The notes beneath the pieces were generated by a model. It saw only the letters and a program-made list of their open reading frames with translations, ran no database searches and had not been told where the DNA came from. A stretch of DNA of 64,000 nucleotides from Bacteroidota bacterium (GTDB lineage Bacteria; Bacteroidota; Bacteroidia; AKYH767-A; OLB10): assembly GCA_016713925.1 (NCBI GenBank), contig JADJOH010000007.1, positions 917,501 to 981,500 of the forward strand, given 5' to 3'. Position 1 is the first letter of the stretch; every line of letters begins with the position of its first letter. Shown in pieces: positions 1 to 8,923 of the stretch. The translations under genes and the position numbers were made by a program.

Positions 1-231
1 ACTGTATTCAAAATTCATGACCGATGTGGCTACAGATATTCCCCTTTGCCGCTCGATCTCCATGAAATCGGAGGTGGCGCTTTTCTTGATTTTATTCGAT
101 TTTACCGCACCTGCCGTTTGAATGGCGCCTCCGAAAAGAAGAAATTTCTCAGTAAGCGTGGTTTTACCTGCATCCGGGTGACTGATAATTGCGAAAGTGC
201 GTCGTTTCTTGATTTCCTGTTGTATGCTCAT
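1..231 (-). CDS. prfC: Peptide chain release factor 3, N-terminal fragment
   Basis: This is the first 77 residues of a translation GTPase that recycles release factors RF1/RF2 from the ribosome. The reverse strand reads without interruption from an ATG at 231 to the window edge. The G1 loop HPDAGKTTL lies at residues 18-26, preceded by RRTFAIIS. The switch-I stretch ATSDFMEIERQRGISV is at residues 52-67, a wording characteristic of RF3 rather than EF-G or EF-Tu. An ATG eight bases upstream (239) opens only a three-codon frame, so 231 is the start. A TAnnTTTG promoter element lies 20 bases upstream. The rest of the gene is outside the window. Confidence 0.93.
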   Translation of the reverse strand, partial: MSIQQEIKKRRTFAIISHPDAGKTTLTEKFLLFGGAIQTAGAVKSNKIKKSATSDFMEIERQRGISVATSVMNFEYS

Positions 232-251
232 GCTGCCATAAAATAAGGGTG

Positions 252-259
252 CAAAGGTA
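252..259 (-). promoter_or_regulatory. -7 promoter element of prfC
   Basis: The reverse strand reads TACCTTTG, matching the Bacteroidota TAnnTTTG -7 consensus, 20 bases before the prfC ATG. No clear -33 TTG was identified. Confidence 0.5.
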
Positions 260-278
260 CACAGCAGGAGGATTGATC

Positions 279-307
279 TTGTATTAAGTCAGGCTTTTCT
301 ATCTTTG
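279..307 (+). promoter_or_regulatory. Promoter of the OmpH/Skp-like gene
   Basis: A TTG at 279-281 and TATCTTTG at 300-307, separated by 18 bases, match the Bacteroidota -33/-7 pair. The TTG start codon at 324 lies 16 bases downstream. It is divergent from the prfC promoter. Confidence 0.55.
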
Positions 308-323
308 GAAAAAATATACTATC

Positions 324-890
324 TTGAAACAAGCCTCTCTGATTCTCAATGTAATACTGTTCCTGGCAGTAGCTTATCTCTATTATCTCAGATTTAATGA
401 TGGAAATACTGTTGAAACAATACCCGTTTCCGGTCCTGCATTGAACTCGAAAATTGTGTTCGTTGATTCGGATTCGCTTATGGATAATTACACCCTTTTT
501 AAAGATATGCTGGAAGCTATGGGTAAGAAGAGGGATAGTTTGGATAAAGTCCTGATGAATAAGGGCAGTTATCTGGAGAAGGAGATCAAGGAGTATCAGG
601 AAAGAGCCGCAGGGATGAGTGCGGGAGAAAGGCAGTTGAGAGAAGAGTCCTTGATGAAAAAACAACAAGCGCTCATGGAAGAACGTGATAATCTCCTTGA
701 ATCACTCAAGGAAGAAGAAGCGCAACTGACAGATAGTATCCATGTTGATTTGATGTCGTACCTGAAAGTGTTCAATAAGAAGCATGGTTATGATTTTATT
801 CTGGGTTATTCCAGAGGAGGAGGCATCCTGCTGGCCAGTGATTCCCTTGACATCACTAAGCAAGTAGTGAATGGATTGAATCAAAAGTAA
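324..890 (+). CDS. OmpH/Skp family periplasmic chaperone-like protein
   Basis: The 188-residue protein has an N-terminal hydrophobic segment (about residues 5-21) that acts as a signal or anchor. A charged coiled-coil region rich in K, E and Q follows (about 75-140), and the C-terminus resembles the Skp/OmpH beta core (KKHGYDFILGYSRGGGILLAS). The opening after the anchor, KIVFVDSDSLMDNY, is the usual Skp first strand. Family members hold unfolded outer-membrane proteins in the periplasm. The start is a TTG; no in-frame ATG gives the signal segment. It is transcribed alone, with its own promoter and a strong terminator downstream. The family call is good, the exact client range unknown. Confidence 0.8.
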   Translation: MKQASLILNVILFLAVAYLYYLRFNDGNTVETIPVSGPALNSKIVFVDSDSLMDNYTLFKDMLEAMGKKRDSLDKVLMNKGSYLEKEIKEYQERAAGMSAGERQLREESLMKKQQALMEERDNLLESLKEEEAQLTDSIHVDLMSYLKVFNKKHGYDFILGYSRGGGILLASDSLDITKQVVNGLNQK

Positions 891-930
891 CCTGATCCGC
901 AATTGAGTAATAAAGAATAGCTAAGAATAA

Positions 931-962
931 AAAAAGGCTGCTCCCCGGGAACAGCCTTTTTT
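931..962. terminator. Bidirectional intrinsic terminator
   Basis: AAAAAGGCTG and CAGCCTTTTT flank a GC-rich TCCCCGGGA centre, giving a hairpin with an A tract on one side and a T tract on the other. It lies between the convergent OmpH-like and deoxynucleoside kinase genes and can serve both. Confidence 0.85.
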
Positions 963-987
963 ATTGGAATAAGATCAGAAATGCAGA

Positions 988-1602
988 TTAAAAAAGTCCG
1001 TTGATTTCACCATTAATTTTATTGATGACCATTCCCAGATGCTCAGGGTTTTCAGCAAAATTGATATCATCAATATCGATGATCAATATTTTCCCCTGTT
1101 CGTATTGTGAAATCCAGGCTTCATAGCGTTCGTTTAAGCGCTTGAGATAATCCAGACGAATGGAGTTTTCATACGCTCTTCCTCTCTTTTGAATCTGATT
1201 GACAAGTGCAGGAACGGTGCCTCTCAAATAAATCATAAGATCAGGTGGCTGAACGAAATTACTCATGAGGTTGAACAACTCCAGGTAATTATTAAAATCT
1301 CTGGTAGTCATTAAACCCATGGCATGCAAATTCGGTGCGAATATGTATGCATCTTCATAGATGGTTCTGTCCTGAATTACCGTCTTATTGCTTTTTCTGA
1401 TTTTAAGTATTTGATTGAATCTGCTGTTTAAAAAGAAAATCTGCAAATTAAATGACCACCGTTGCATGTCTTCGTAGAAGTCATTGAGGTAGGGGTTGTC
1501 ATCAACATCTTCATAATGTGGTTCCCATTTCAGGTTTTTTGCCAGCAGACTTGTTAATGTGGTTTTACCGGAGCCGATATTGCCAGCCACTGCAATGTGC
1601 AT
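988..1602 (-). CDS. Deoxynucleoside kinase (dNK family)
   Basis: This soluble enzyme phosphorylates deoxynucleosides for nucleotide salvage. The P-loop GNIGSGKTT is at residues 7-15, and the DRT motif followed by IYEDAYIFA corresponds to the dNK/dGK DRS region. The C-terminal LDYLKRLNERYEAW region is typical of the bacterial dAK/dGK-like branch. I chose the ATG at 1602 (204 residues, usual family length). An in-frame TTG at 1629 would add nine unrelated residues. A TATTTTTG element at 1680-1687 gives a leader of about 75 bases. Which deoxynucleoside is preferred cannot be read from the sequence. Confidence 0.9.
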   Translation of the reverse strand: MHIAVAGNIGSGKTTLTSLLAKNLKWEPHYEDVDDNPYLNDFYEDMQRWSFNLQIFFLNSRFNQILKIRKSNKTVIQDRTIYEDAYIFAPNLHAMGLMTTRDFNNYLELFNLMSNFVQPPDLMIYLRGTVPALVNQIQKRGRAYENSIRLDYLKRLNERYEAWISQYEQGKILIIDIDDINFAENPEHLGMVINKINGEINGLF

Positions 1603-1679
1603 ATTTTTAGTAGGGGAACTTGTAGCCAATTTTTTATTTTTTTAAGAATGAAACATGAAAGATAATCGTATCGAGAGAC

Positions 1680-1687
1680 CAAAAATA
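1680..1687 (-). promoter_or_regulatory. -7 promoter element of the deoxynucleoside kinase gene
   Basis: The reverse strand reads TATTTTTG, a perfect TAnnTTTG, upstream of the kinase gene. Confidence 0.45.
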
Positions 1688-1725
1688 GCTTCTGTAGAGT
1701 AGTCAACCAAAGGCTGTTGAAAAGT

Positions 1726-2514
1726 TCATTGAGGAATATAGAGGTTTTGATCCAAAATATACCAGCATTTATCCGCTGAGAGGAGGGATTTGCTGCATCC
1801 CGGAGGACAGAACACTGCGGTCTTCGCTTCGGCGTTTAGGGTTAGGTTATAAGTGATTAGCTCATTCTTCAGGTTAATCATCAGTAGGTTATCCTTGAGT
1901 TGAATAAGATGGGGTTCCTGCTCGAAGGGAATGGATTTTACTTTTGATCCAAATTGATCAAATACCATGATTTCACAGGTATCTTTAAGAATAATCCAGT
2001 CCTGATTGGCCAGCAGAAGAGTAGGATTTGGTCGTCGACCCATCAATTGGTTAAGGTCAACGGAGAAACTGCTTTTTTTTAACCTCACATCTATTTTCAT
2101 CAAAGTACCCGGGATCTCATCATACACCCAAATGCCCTGATCCGGGGAGCCGGCCATCACACGTGGTTGCAGAAGTCCCAGTTCACGTAAATCAATTTCT
2201 GACTGATCCACCAGATTATTATCAAGGATCCGAATGGTGGCAAACTCCGCATAGAAGATGAGTATCCGCATAGGGTTACTTACATCAAAGGAGCTGGGTG
2301 CTCCGATATTCTTCATGCTATAACGGACGAGCTCCTTTCCTCTGCTGTTGATCTTAACAATATCTGCACCCTTCAGGTAGTAACAGTTGCCAAGAGGATC
2401 GAGGTTAAAGTCTTTTACGCCTGTAATAGAATCCTGCCTCATCTGACCGGTTGCAGAAAAAGTAGTCAATAGAAAAAACAACAGGAATGAAAACCTATTC
2501 GCCAACCTGTACAT
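1726..2514 (-). CDS. Secreted protein of unknown function, possibly propeller-like
   Basis: The protein has 262 residues, with an N-terminal signal peptide (hydrophobic core about residues 9-20, likely cleavage near SATGQ). The rest is rich in short beta-strand-like stretches with repeated phrases such as LDPLGNCYYLKGADIVKINS and DQGIWVYDEIPGTLMKID. These resemble blades of a small beta-propeller, but I cannot assign a named family. Its ATG lies inside the last 20 bases of the GH3-like gene upstream, in another frame, so the two are translationally coupled. It is probably periplasmic or surface located. Confidence 0.7.
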   Translation of the reverse strand: MYRLANRFSFLLFFLLTTFSATGQMRQDSITGVKDFNLDPLGNCYYLKGADIVKINSRGKELVRYSMKNIGAPSSFDVSNPMRILIFYAEFATIRILDNNLVDQSEIDLRELGLLQPRVMAGSPDQGIWVYDEIPGTLMKIDVRLKKSSFSVDLNQLMGRRPNPTLLLANQDWIILKDTCEIMVFDQFGSKVKSIPFEQEPHLIQLKDNLLMINLKNELITYNLTLNAEAKTAVFCPPGCSKSLLSADKCWYILDQNLYIPQ

Positions 2515-4015
2515 TATTTAAAATTTCTTCGAGATAATTTCTGTTATTTGACAGGCGAGGCACTTTATGTTGACCGCCTAATTTTTCTCTTCGCTTCATC
2601 CATTCGTAAAACGTATTTGGTGGAACATTATGTATAATGGGAAGTGCTAAAACTTTATCCTTGTATCTTTTGGCTTCGTAGTCAGAATTTTGTGCTTTTA
2701 ACGCATCATCCAATAAAACAGTGAAGTCATGGATGTCTATCGGCGGTGAGACGAATTCAATGATCCACTCATGAGCACCGCTGCTTTTGTCACTGAAATA
2801 AACCGGTCCTGCAGTGTATTCTCTGATAATAGCACCGGTGGCATGGCATGCAGCTTGAATGGCTTTGTCAGCGTTCTCGATGATTAATTCCTCGCCAAAG
2901 GCATTGATAAAATGCGCAGTTCTTCCGGTAATTCTTATTCTGAAAGGACTTAAGCTGGTAAATGCCACAGTATCTCCGATTTTATATCTCCATAAACCTG
3001 CATTGGTGGTGATGATGATCGCGTAGTTTTCATTTAATTTCACTTCATCGAGTGTGATCGTAGTTGGATTTTCTTTTTCCCATTCACTCACCGGTAAAAA
3101 CTCATAGTATATGCCGTAATCCAGCATGAGCAACATATCCTCACTGTAGAGTCGATCCTGAATACCAAAAAATCCTTCTGAAGCATTGTATGTTTCCAGA
3201 TAAAACATATCTGATTTTGGAATCAACTTTTGGAATTGATCTTTATAAGGCGTGAAACTAACTGCACCATGTACAAATAACTCCAGATTGGGCCATATTT
3301 CCGTGAGATCACTTTTGCCGCTGATTTCTAAAATGCGTTTCAGCAATACCAATGTCCAGGAAGGAACACCTGCTATGTTAGTGACATTCTCAAACATGCA
3401 TGTCTTGGCCATCATCTCAATTTTCTCCTCCCATTCATCCATGAGCGCAATAGACCGCTCCGGCGTTCTGAATAACTGTATCCAGAAGGGGAGGTTTTGT
3501 ATAAGGATCGCACTCAGATCACCGTAGAAGGAATCATTGCTGAGGGAATTGATCTGATGACTGCCTCCCAGTGTCAATAACTTCCCGTTAAATAATTGTG
3601 TCTCCGGATTATTGTGAAAATACATGCAGAGTAAATCTTTTCCCCCCTTGTAATGGCATTCCTCTAACGCTTCTGAAGTAACAGGAATAAATTTAGATTT
3701 ATCATTGGTTGTACCGCTTGATTTAGCAAACCAGCGTACATCACTCGGCCATAGTAATTGCTGTTCCCCTGCTTTTAATCTGAAAATGTAGGGTTTTAAA
3801 CTTTCATAATCCTGAATAGGAATTCGCTGTCTGAATTCTCTGGAACTGGAGATGGATGAAAAGTCGAATCGCCTGCCGAATTCAGTATAGCGGGAAGCGA
3901 CAATCAATTTCTTTAAAAGATCTTGCTGAACTTCATTCGGAAATTTCATGAATAGTTCAATCTGATGCAATCGCTGCTTCATTATCCATGATAAAACCGA
4001 ATTGATGATAGGCAT
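2495..4015 (-). CDS. GH3 auxin-responsive promoter family protein (acyl-adenylating enzyme)
   Basis: The 506-residue protein matches the full-length GH3 fold of the ANL adenylating superfamily. Visible family marks are the ATP loop SSGTTNDKSKFIP near residue 100, ETYNASEGFFGIQ in the middle, and the GLWRYKIGDTVAF and ITGRTAHFINAFGEELI segments. Plant GH3 enzymes join amino acids to acyl hormones. Bacteroidota homologues are common, but their substrates are not known to me, so only acyl activation can be inferred. The gene is followed with overlap by a secreted protein of unknown function. Confidence 0.88.
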   Translation of the reverse strand: MPIINSVLSWIMKQRLHQIELFMKFPNEVQQDLLKKLIVASRYTEFGRRFDFSSISSSREFRQRIPIQDYESLKPYIFRLKAGEQQLLWPSDVRWFAKSSGTTNDKSKFIPVTSEALEECHYKGGKDLLCMYFHNNPETQLFNGKLLTLGGSHQINSLSNDSFYGDLSAILIQNLPFWIQLFRTPERSIALMDEWEEKIEMMAKTCMFENVTNIAGVPSWTLVLLKRILEISGKSDLTEIWPNLELFVHGAVSFTPYKDQFQKLIPKSDMFYLETYNASEGFFGIQDRLYSEDMLLMLDYGIYYEFLPVSEWEKENPTTITLDEVKLNENYAIIITTNAGLWRYKIGDTVAFTSLSPFRIRITGRTAHFINAFGEELIIENADKAIQAACHATGAIIREYTAGPVYFSDKSSGAHEWIIEFVSPPIDIHDFTVLLDDALKAQNSDYEAKRYKDKVLALPIIHNVPPNTFYEWMKRREKLGGQHKVPRLSNNRNYLEEILNNVQVGE

Positions 4016-4055
4016 AGAATCAGTTGATGAACTTGAAGCCTAAAGTTAGGAAATA

Positions 4056-5762
4056 TTATTTAATACTTCCCAAGGCTGATTTTTTCTTTTTGAACCATTC
4101 CGTGATTTCTTCCAGCGAGAGCGCGTTAAAAGTGTCTTCCACACTTAAAAAACCCTTCCTGGCTACCGCCACACCATAATACATATCACCATAACCCTCA
4201 ATGGAATGAGCATCAGGATTAATGGAAATCTTTAATCCGAGCTGTACAGCATAGTCGATCCATCTCCAGTCCAGATCCAAACGGTAGGGATGTGCATTTA
4301 ATTCTACTACGACATTTTCCTCAGCGCAAGCTTTTAAAATTTCCTCATAATTTATGGGATAACCTTCTCTGGCGAGCAGTAAACGACCGGTGGGATGTCC
4401 TAAAATGGTGGTGTATGGATTGCGTATGGCCTTGAGTAGTCGTGCTGTTGCCTTTTCACTGTCCATCCTTAAACCGGAATGAACAGAGGCTACAATAAAA
4501 TCGAATCGCGATAAAATTTCATCCGGGTAATCCAGACTTCCATCTGCTAATATATCGGATTCAATTCCTGAGAAAATTCGAAAGGGAGCCAGTTTTGTGT
4601 TCAATATTGCAATTTCTTCCTGCTGGGCGATTACTCGTTCTATACTTAATCCTCCTGCATAAAATGCGGTTTTACTATGATCAGAAATGCCCAGGTATTG
4701 ATACCCTTTATCACGGCAAGCGATGGCCATTTCTTCCAAAGTATTCTTGCCGTCACTATAAGTGGAGTGATTATGAAGAATGCCTTTGAGATGTTCGGTT
4801 GTAATGAGTTTTGCTGGTAATTTTTTGGAAACTGCTTTTTCAATTTCATGAAGTCCTTCCCTGAATTCCGGCTCTAAATAGGGGAGATGGAATTGTTCGT
4901 AAATCTCCATTTCTGATTTCAATTTCTTTAAGTCCGATTCACCAATGGGTTGTTTTTGAAAACAGAGCGAGATATGCTTTTCATTTCCGGTCGTCTTCCA
5001 TAAATTCCATGCTTCCTCAGTTTCTTCATAAAACAGTATTTGTATTTTGATATCACCGGGACCGGTCAGTTGAATATCACCTTTCGTACAATCTGTTGAA
5101 TGATAAAGTTCGGCTGGTAAACTAGAGATGGCTTCTTGCAGCGTCGATTCAGTAGCTAAAGGAGCGATGAACTGAATGCTGTCTATCGTTTCGCATTTCC
5201 TTCTTAATGCTCCTGTTATTTGTAGTGGAATGCTGTTATTAATAAGTTGAATTGCCTTTATAAATTCATAGGCAACGCGCTCCCCATACGCATAGTGAAA
5301 ATGGCCTTTTTTTGATAGAATGTACTCGACACTTTTCTTAAGTATATCCTGCGTCTTCGAGCCGAATCCCTTTAGCTCCACCAGCCTGTTTTCATTGCAG
5401 GCGTATAATAACTCACCGGGTGATTCAATCTGCAACTCTTTCCAGAGTAATGCCGTTTTCTTGGGACCAAGTCCTTTTAACTTCAACATTTCACGGACAC
5501 CGGGCGGAGTGTCTTGTAAAAGTTTTTCAAGATCCGGTAAAGATTTATGTACTAATAAATGATGAATCTTTTGACTCAAACTTTTTCCAATACCCTCCAT
5601 CGCCTCAAGTTCTTCTATGGATTTCCCATCCAGCTTCACCAAACTCTTTTCAATTTTTAATGCGGCATTTTGAAAGGATCGGATTTTAAAAGGATTCTCT
5701 CCATGCAACTCCATCAGCTTTGCTGTTTCTTCCAGAATTTCAGCTATATGATAATTTTCCAT
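4056..5762 (-). CDS. PolX-type HhH/PHP protein with apparently inactive polymerase domain
   Basis: The 568-residue protein has the bacterial PolX layout. Helix-hairpin-helix loops lie at EGIGKS (56-61), KGLGPK (96-101) and KGFGSK (131-136), a family-X palm at about 160-260, and a PHP phosphoesterase at 325-568. PHP metal motifs are complete: HNHS (330-333), DHS (361-363), E401, H428, GHP (455-457) and NPDAHS (515-520). In the palm, GALRR (184-188) aligns without gaps to the family GSxRR, but the aspartates expected at 195, 197 and 239 are Ser, Gln and Lys. The protein therefore probably acts through its PHP domain, perhaps as a DNA-repair nuclease or phosphatase. It stands alone, divergent from the site-2 protease gene. 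Confidence 0.88.
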   Translation of the reverse strand: MENYHIAEILEETAKLMELHGENPFKIRSFQNAALKIEKSLVKLDGKSIEELEAMEGIGKSLSQKIHHLLVHKSLPDLEKLLQDTPPGVREMLKLKGLGPKKTALLWKELQIESPGELLYACNENRLVELKGFGSKTQDILKKSVEYILSKKGHFHYAYGERVAYEFIKAIQLINNSIPLQITGALRRKCETIDSIQFIAPLATESTLQEAISSLPAELYHSTDCTKGDIQLTGPGDIKIQILFYEETEEAWNLWKTTGNEKHISLCFQKQPIGESDLKKLKSEMEIYEQFHLPYLEPEFREGLHEIEKAVSKKLPAKLITTEHLKGILHNHSTYSDGKNTLEEMAIACRDKGYQYLGISDHSKTAFYAGGLSIERVIAQQEEIAILNTKLAPFRIFSGIESDILADGSLDYPDEILSRFDFIVASVHSGLRMDSEKATARLLKAIRNPYTTILGHPTGRLLLAREGYPINYEEILKACAEENVVVELNAHPYRLDLDWRWIDYAVQLGLKISINPDAHSIEGYGDMYYGVAVARKGFLSVEDTFNALSLEEITEWFKKKKSALGSIK

Positions 5763-5926
5763 TCAATGATTTATTCTACGTCTAAAATTAGAAGAATTAT
5801 TCATCTCTCACCCTGATTTTTTGCAGTATTTTTACCGATGTGGAAAAATCTCGTTTTAATATGTTAACTTAGAATTTCTCCACATGTTTCAATAAATGAA
5901 TAAGTTCGAATTACTTTAATCAATCT

Positions 5927-7012
5927 ATGAAAGGTGCATTTCAAATTGCGAGTGTGAAGGGAATCAGGATTTTTATCCATTGGACCTTTTTTATTTTATT
6001 CATCTGGATCGCTTACAGTCGTATAAGCGCAAACGGAACGGTAACTGATGTACTCCATGAAATTGTTTTTATGCTTTCCTTATTTTTTTGTGTGCTCCTG
6101 CATGAACTCGGTCATGCTTTGGCGGCCGCTAAATACAATATCAAAACCAGAGATATTACGCTCCTACCCATTGGTGGAGTAGCACGGCTGGAGAAAATGC
6201 CGGAAGATCCCAAGCAAGAGCTCGTTGTGGCAATTGCCGGTCCCCTGGTGAATGTGGCTATTGTAGGTGTTTTATTAATTATTATTTACCTTGGAAAGGG
6301 AATGCCCATTGCTTTCGATATGGAAGATTATTCAGCGAATGGATTTGCCGTGAACATGATGATCGTGAATATTTCGTTGATAGTGTTTAACCTGATCCCT
6401 GCTTTTCCGATGGATGGCGGCAGAGTTTTCAGGGCATTACTGGCGATGAAGTGGTCGAGAGTGCGTGCCACGCAGATTGCTGCTGCCGTCGGACAATCGA
6501 TCGCGGTGCTGTTTATAGCAGCAGGTTTGTTTTTTAATCCTTTCCTGATTCTCATTGGTGTATTTGTGTTTTTCGGAGCACAAACTGAAAATAAAATGAT
6601 ACAGCAGCAGAGTGTTTTCAAAAACGTTACTGTAAAGCAAGCGATGATCAGTACCTATACCGCATTATCCGATTCTTCCACTTATCAGGAGGGTGTGAAT
6701 GCCTTGCTTTCCGGTTATGTGACGGATTTCCTCGTGCTATCTGGAGCGGAAGTTATCGGCTATGTTACGCGTGATGAATTACTGAAAGGATATGCTGAAT
6801 ATGGTCCCGATACTTTAATCAGCCATTCCACACGGAAAGTGGACTATGCAGTGACAGAAAATGATGCGCTGGATAAAGTCTGGATGAAAATGATGGAGTC
6901 GGATTTACCGCTGGTACCTGTTTACAGCAATGGAGTCGTGACGGGTATACTTTCAAAGGAGAATGTTTCGGAATTGATGGCCTTGCATTTGTTGAAAGCC
7001 CAACGTGGCTAG
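5927..7012 (+). CDS. Site-2 protease family zinc metalloprotease with CBS domains
   Basis: This intramembrane protease has 361 residues. Several membrane helices fill residues 15-215, with the zinc motif HELGH at 59-63 and the second metal motif FPMDGGR at 160-166. After the membrane part comes a cytosolic pair of CBS motifs (about 225-355), the arrangement of the SpoIVFB/Rip3-like branch. These enzymes cleave membrane-bound regulators, and CBS domains usually sense nucleotides. No substrate gene is adjacent: PolX is divergent upstream and sppA convergent downstream. Confidence 0.9.
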   Translation: MKGAFQIASVKGIRIFIHWTFFILFIWIAYSRISANGTVTDVLHEIVFMLSLFFCVLLHELGHALAAAKYNIKTRDITLLPIGGVARLEKMPEDPKQELVVAIAGPLVNVAIVGVLLIIIYLGKGMPIAFDMEDYSANGFAVNMMIVNISLIVFNLIPAFPMDGGRVFRALLAMKWSRVRATQIAAAVGQSIAVLFIAAGLFFNPFLILIGVFVFFGAQTENKMIQQQSVFKNVTVKQAMISTYTALSDSSTYQEGVNALLSGYVTDFLVLSGAEVIGYVTRDELLKGYAEYGPDTLISHSTRKVDYAVTENDALDKVWMKMMESDLPLVPVYSNGVVTGILSKENVSELMALHLLKAQRG

Positions 7013-7078
7013 CAGGTTGTTTCATATTTCGACAACATTGATGTTGGTTTCCTTTCAGGTGCTACCCATTTCTATCGC

Positions 7079-8849
7079 TTAGAAGTTTACACTGTAGGGA
7101 CTCAACGCCTGCACACCGTTCAGATGTAGAATTTCCTTGATGGCCTTGATGTATTTATACGACTCTCCGGTTTGTTCCATGGTAACCTTGGTACTCACTT
7201 CGGTAGAAAAATCCTGGAGCATCGCTTGAAATGGATCTTTTTGTTCCGGTAATTGGGTAATACGATATTCTTTTATTCCTGCTTTTGCGGCAGCTATATC
7301 AATGGCTGTTTCAAGTCCGCCGAGTGTATCCGCTAATCCAATTTCAATGGCTTTTGCACCGGCCCAAACTCTTCCCTGACCAATACTGTCCACTTGGGGT
7401 TGTGTCAACTTGCGACCTTCAGCCACTCTGCGGGTGAATACATCATAAATACGATCCACTTCCTGCTGAAGAATCAATTGCTCCGATGGAGTAAGCGGGC
7501 GGGCGATGCTTCCCATATCCGTAAAGGGATTTGTTTTATATACATCTGTGGTAATCCCTAATTTATTTTTCAGCATTTTCTCAGCATTGAACAGCAATCC
7601 GAATACACCAATAGATCCGGTGAGTGTATTTTCCTGCACTACAATTTTATCCGCAGCGCAACTGATATAATATCCTCCGGAAGCAGCCACATCACCCATA
7701 GAAACAATAACAGGCTTCGCCTTTTTCGCCAACAGTACTTCTCTCCATATTTCTTCCGAAGCCAGCGCATCTCCACCGGGCGAATTGACGCGCAATACAA
7801 TTGCTTTGATCTTTTCATCTTTTCTGGCGGAACGAATGGCATCAGATAATTTATCAGAACCGATAGATTCATCGTCACCATCACCATTAGAAATTGATCC
7901 CGAAGCGAAGATAACGGCGATTTTATCCTTAGGGAACGTTGCTCCGGTACCTTTTGGTTCGGGTGATTTTTTATAACGTCCGAGTGAAACTAATTTAATT
8001 TTTCATCTGTTTTTTACCGATTTTTTTATTCAACGCTGCAGTGAATTCATCGAAATAGGCCAGTTCATCTACCAGTTTCAACTCCTTGGCATCTGCTGCT
8101 GTTCTCGCTTTCATGGAATCAACAATTAATTTGAAATCATCAGTACTGATTTTCCGTTGCAGGCATATCGATTTTGACAAGTGTTCCCACATCGGATCAA
8201 CAAACGCACGGATCTGGGCACGGTTCTCGTCGCTCATCTTATCCAAAATGAAGGGCTCAATAGCACTTTTGAATTTTCCGTGACGAATGACCTGCGGCTC
8301 AACCTCCAGTTTCTCCAGTGTTCCTTTGAAAAACATGAGTTGTGCTGCAAGTCCTGTTAAGCCTACCGAACCTTCCGGATTCAAATAAATTTTATCGGCA
8401 GCAGAAGCCAGATAGTAGCCTCCCTGTGTATAGTAATCCGCAAACGCATAAATAAACTTGCCTGATTTTCTAAATTGAAGTAGTGCATTGCGAATTTCAT
8501 CAATGCTGGCTATGCCTCCCTCTAATGAAGTAACATCAAGGTATATTCCTTTTATTTTATCGTCTTTGGAGGCCTTCTTAATATTTTTCAAGATGTCATT
8601 TAATCCAATGGAATGTTTTGCCTCAAACCGGTTTAAGTTGAAGTTTTCAAATGGATTGTTCGAACTACGATCTTTTAGCGGAAAATCAAGTCGGATATGG
8701 AGAATGCTATTCTCGGAAACAATGACTTCATCATTTTTTAAAGAGGAGACAGACATAGAAATGATGACAATGAAAAGGAAGAATAATAGGCCAAGTCCGA
8801 AGATAAATCCAAGCATGGAGGCAAAGAATATTTTAAAGAATTGCTTCAT
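7079..8849 (-). pseudogene. sppA: Signal peptide peptidase SppA (67K type), interrupted by a one-base frameshift
   Basis: SppA is a membrane-anchored Ser/Lys protease that degrades cleaved signal peptides. The N-terminal half (8849 to 7995) has the membrane anchor and the domain with GGYYLASAADKIYL that supplies the catalytic lysine. The C-terminal half (from about 7997 to 7079) is in another frame and has GDVAASGGYY with the catalytic serine. Between them, KLVSLGRYKK and KIAVIFASGS read on in the second frame well upstream of any ATG. Removing one A of the A5 run at 7999-8003 joins the halves into 589 residues, the usual length. The N-terminal ATG is at 8849, because the one at 8867 lies within the -7 element. 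As written, neither half is catalytic. Confidence 0.85.
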
Positions 8850-8864
8850 AGTGTTTATTTTAAA

Positions 8865-8872
8865 CAAATATA
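8865..8872 (-). promoter_or_regulatory. -7 promoter element of sppA
   Basis: The reverse strand reads TATATTTG. It overlaps the ATG at 8867, which shows that translation starts at the next in-frame ATG, at 8849. Confidence 0.55.
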
Positions 8873-8923
8873 GTGTTGAACTTTAGATTATTGAGAAGGT
8901 GTATTTAACGTTTCAGGAGATGG

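Noticed and set aside
228..668. Reverse-strand reading frame of 146 codons opposite the OmpH/Skp-like gene
   Set aside because: It lies antisense to a gene with clear family features and its own promoter, and its protein has no recognisable domain.
7995..8010. Programmed ribosomal frameshift in sppA
   Set aside because: No established slippery site with a stimulatory structure is seen, and four other genes show the same kind of single-base lesion, so error is more likely.
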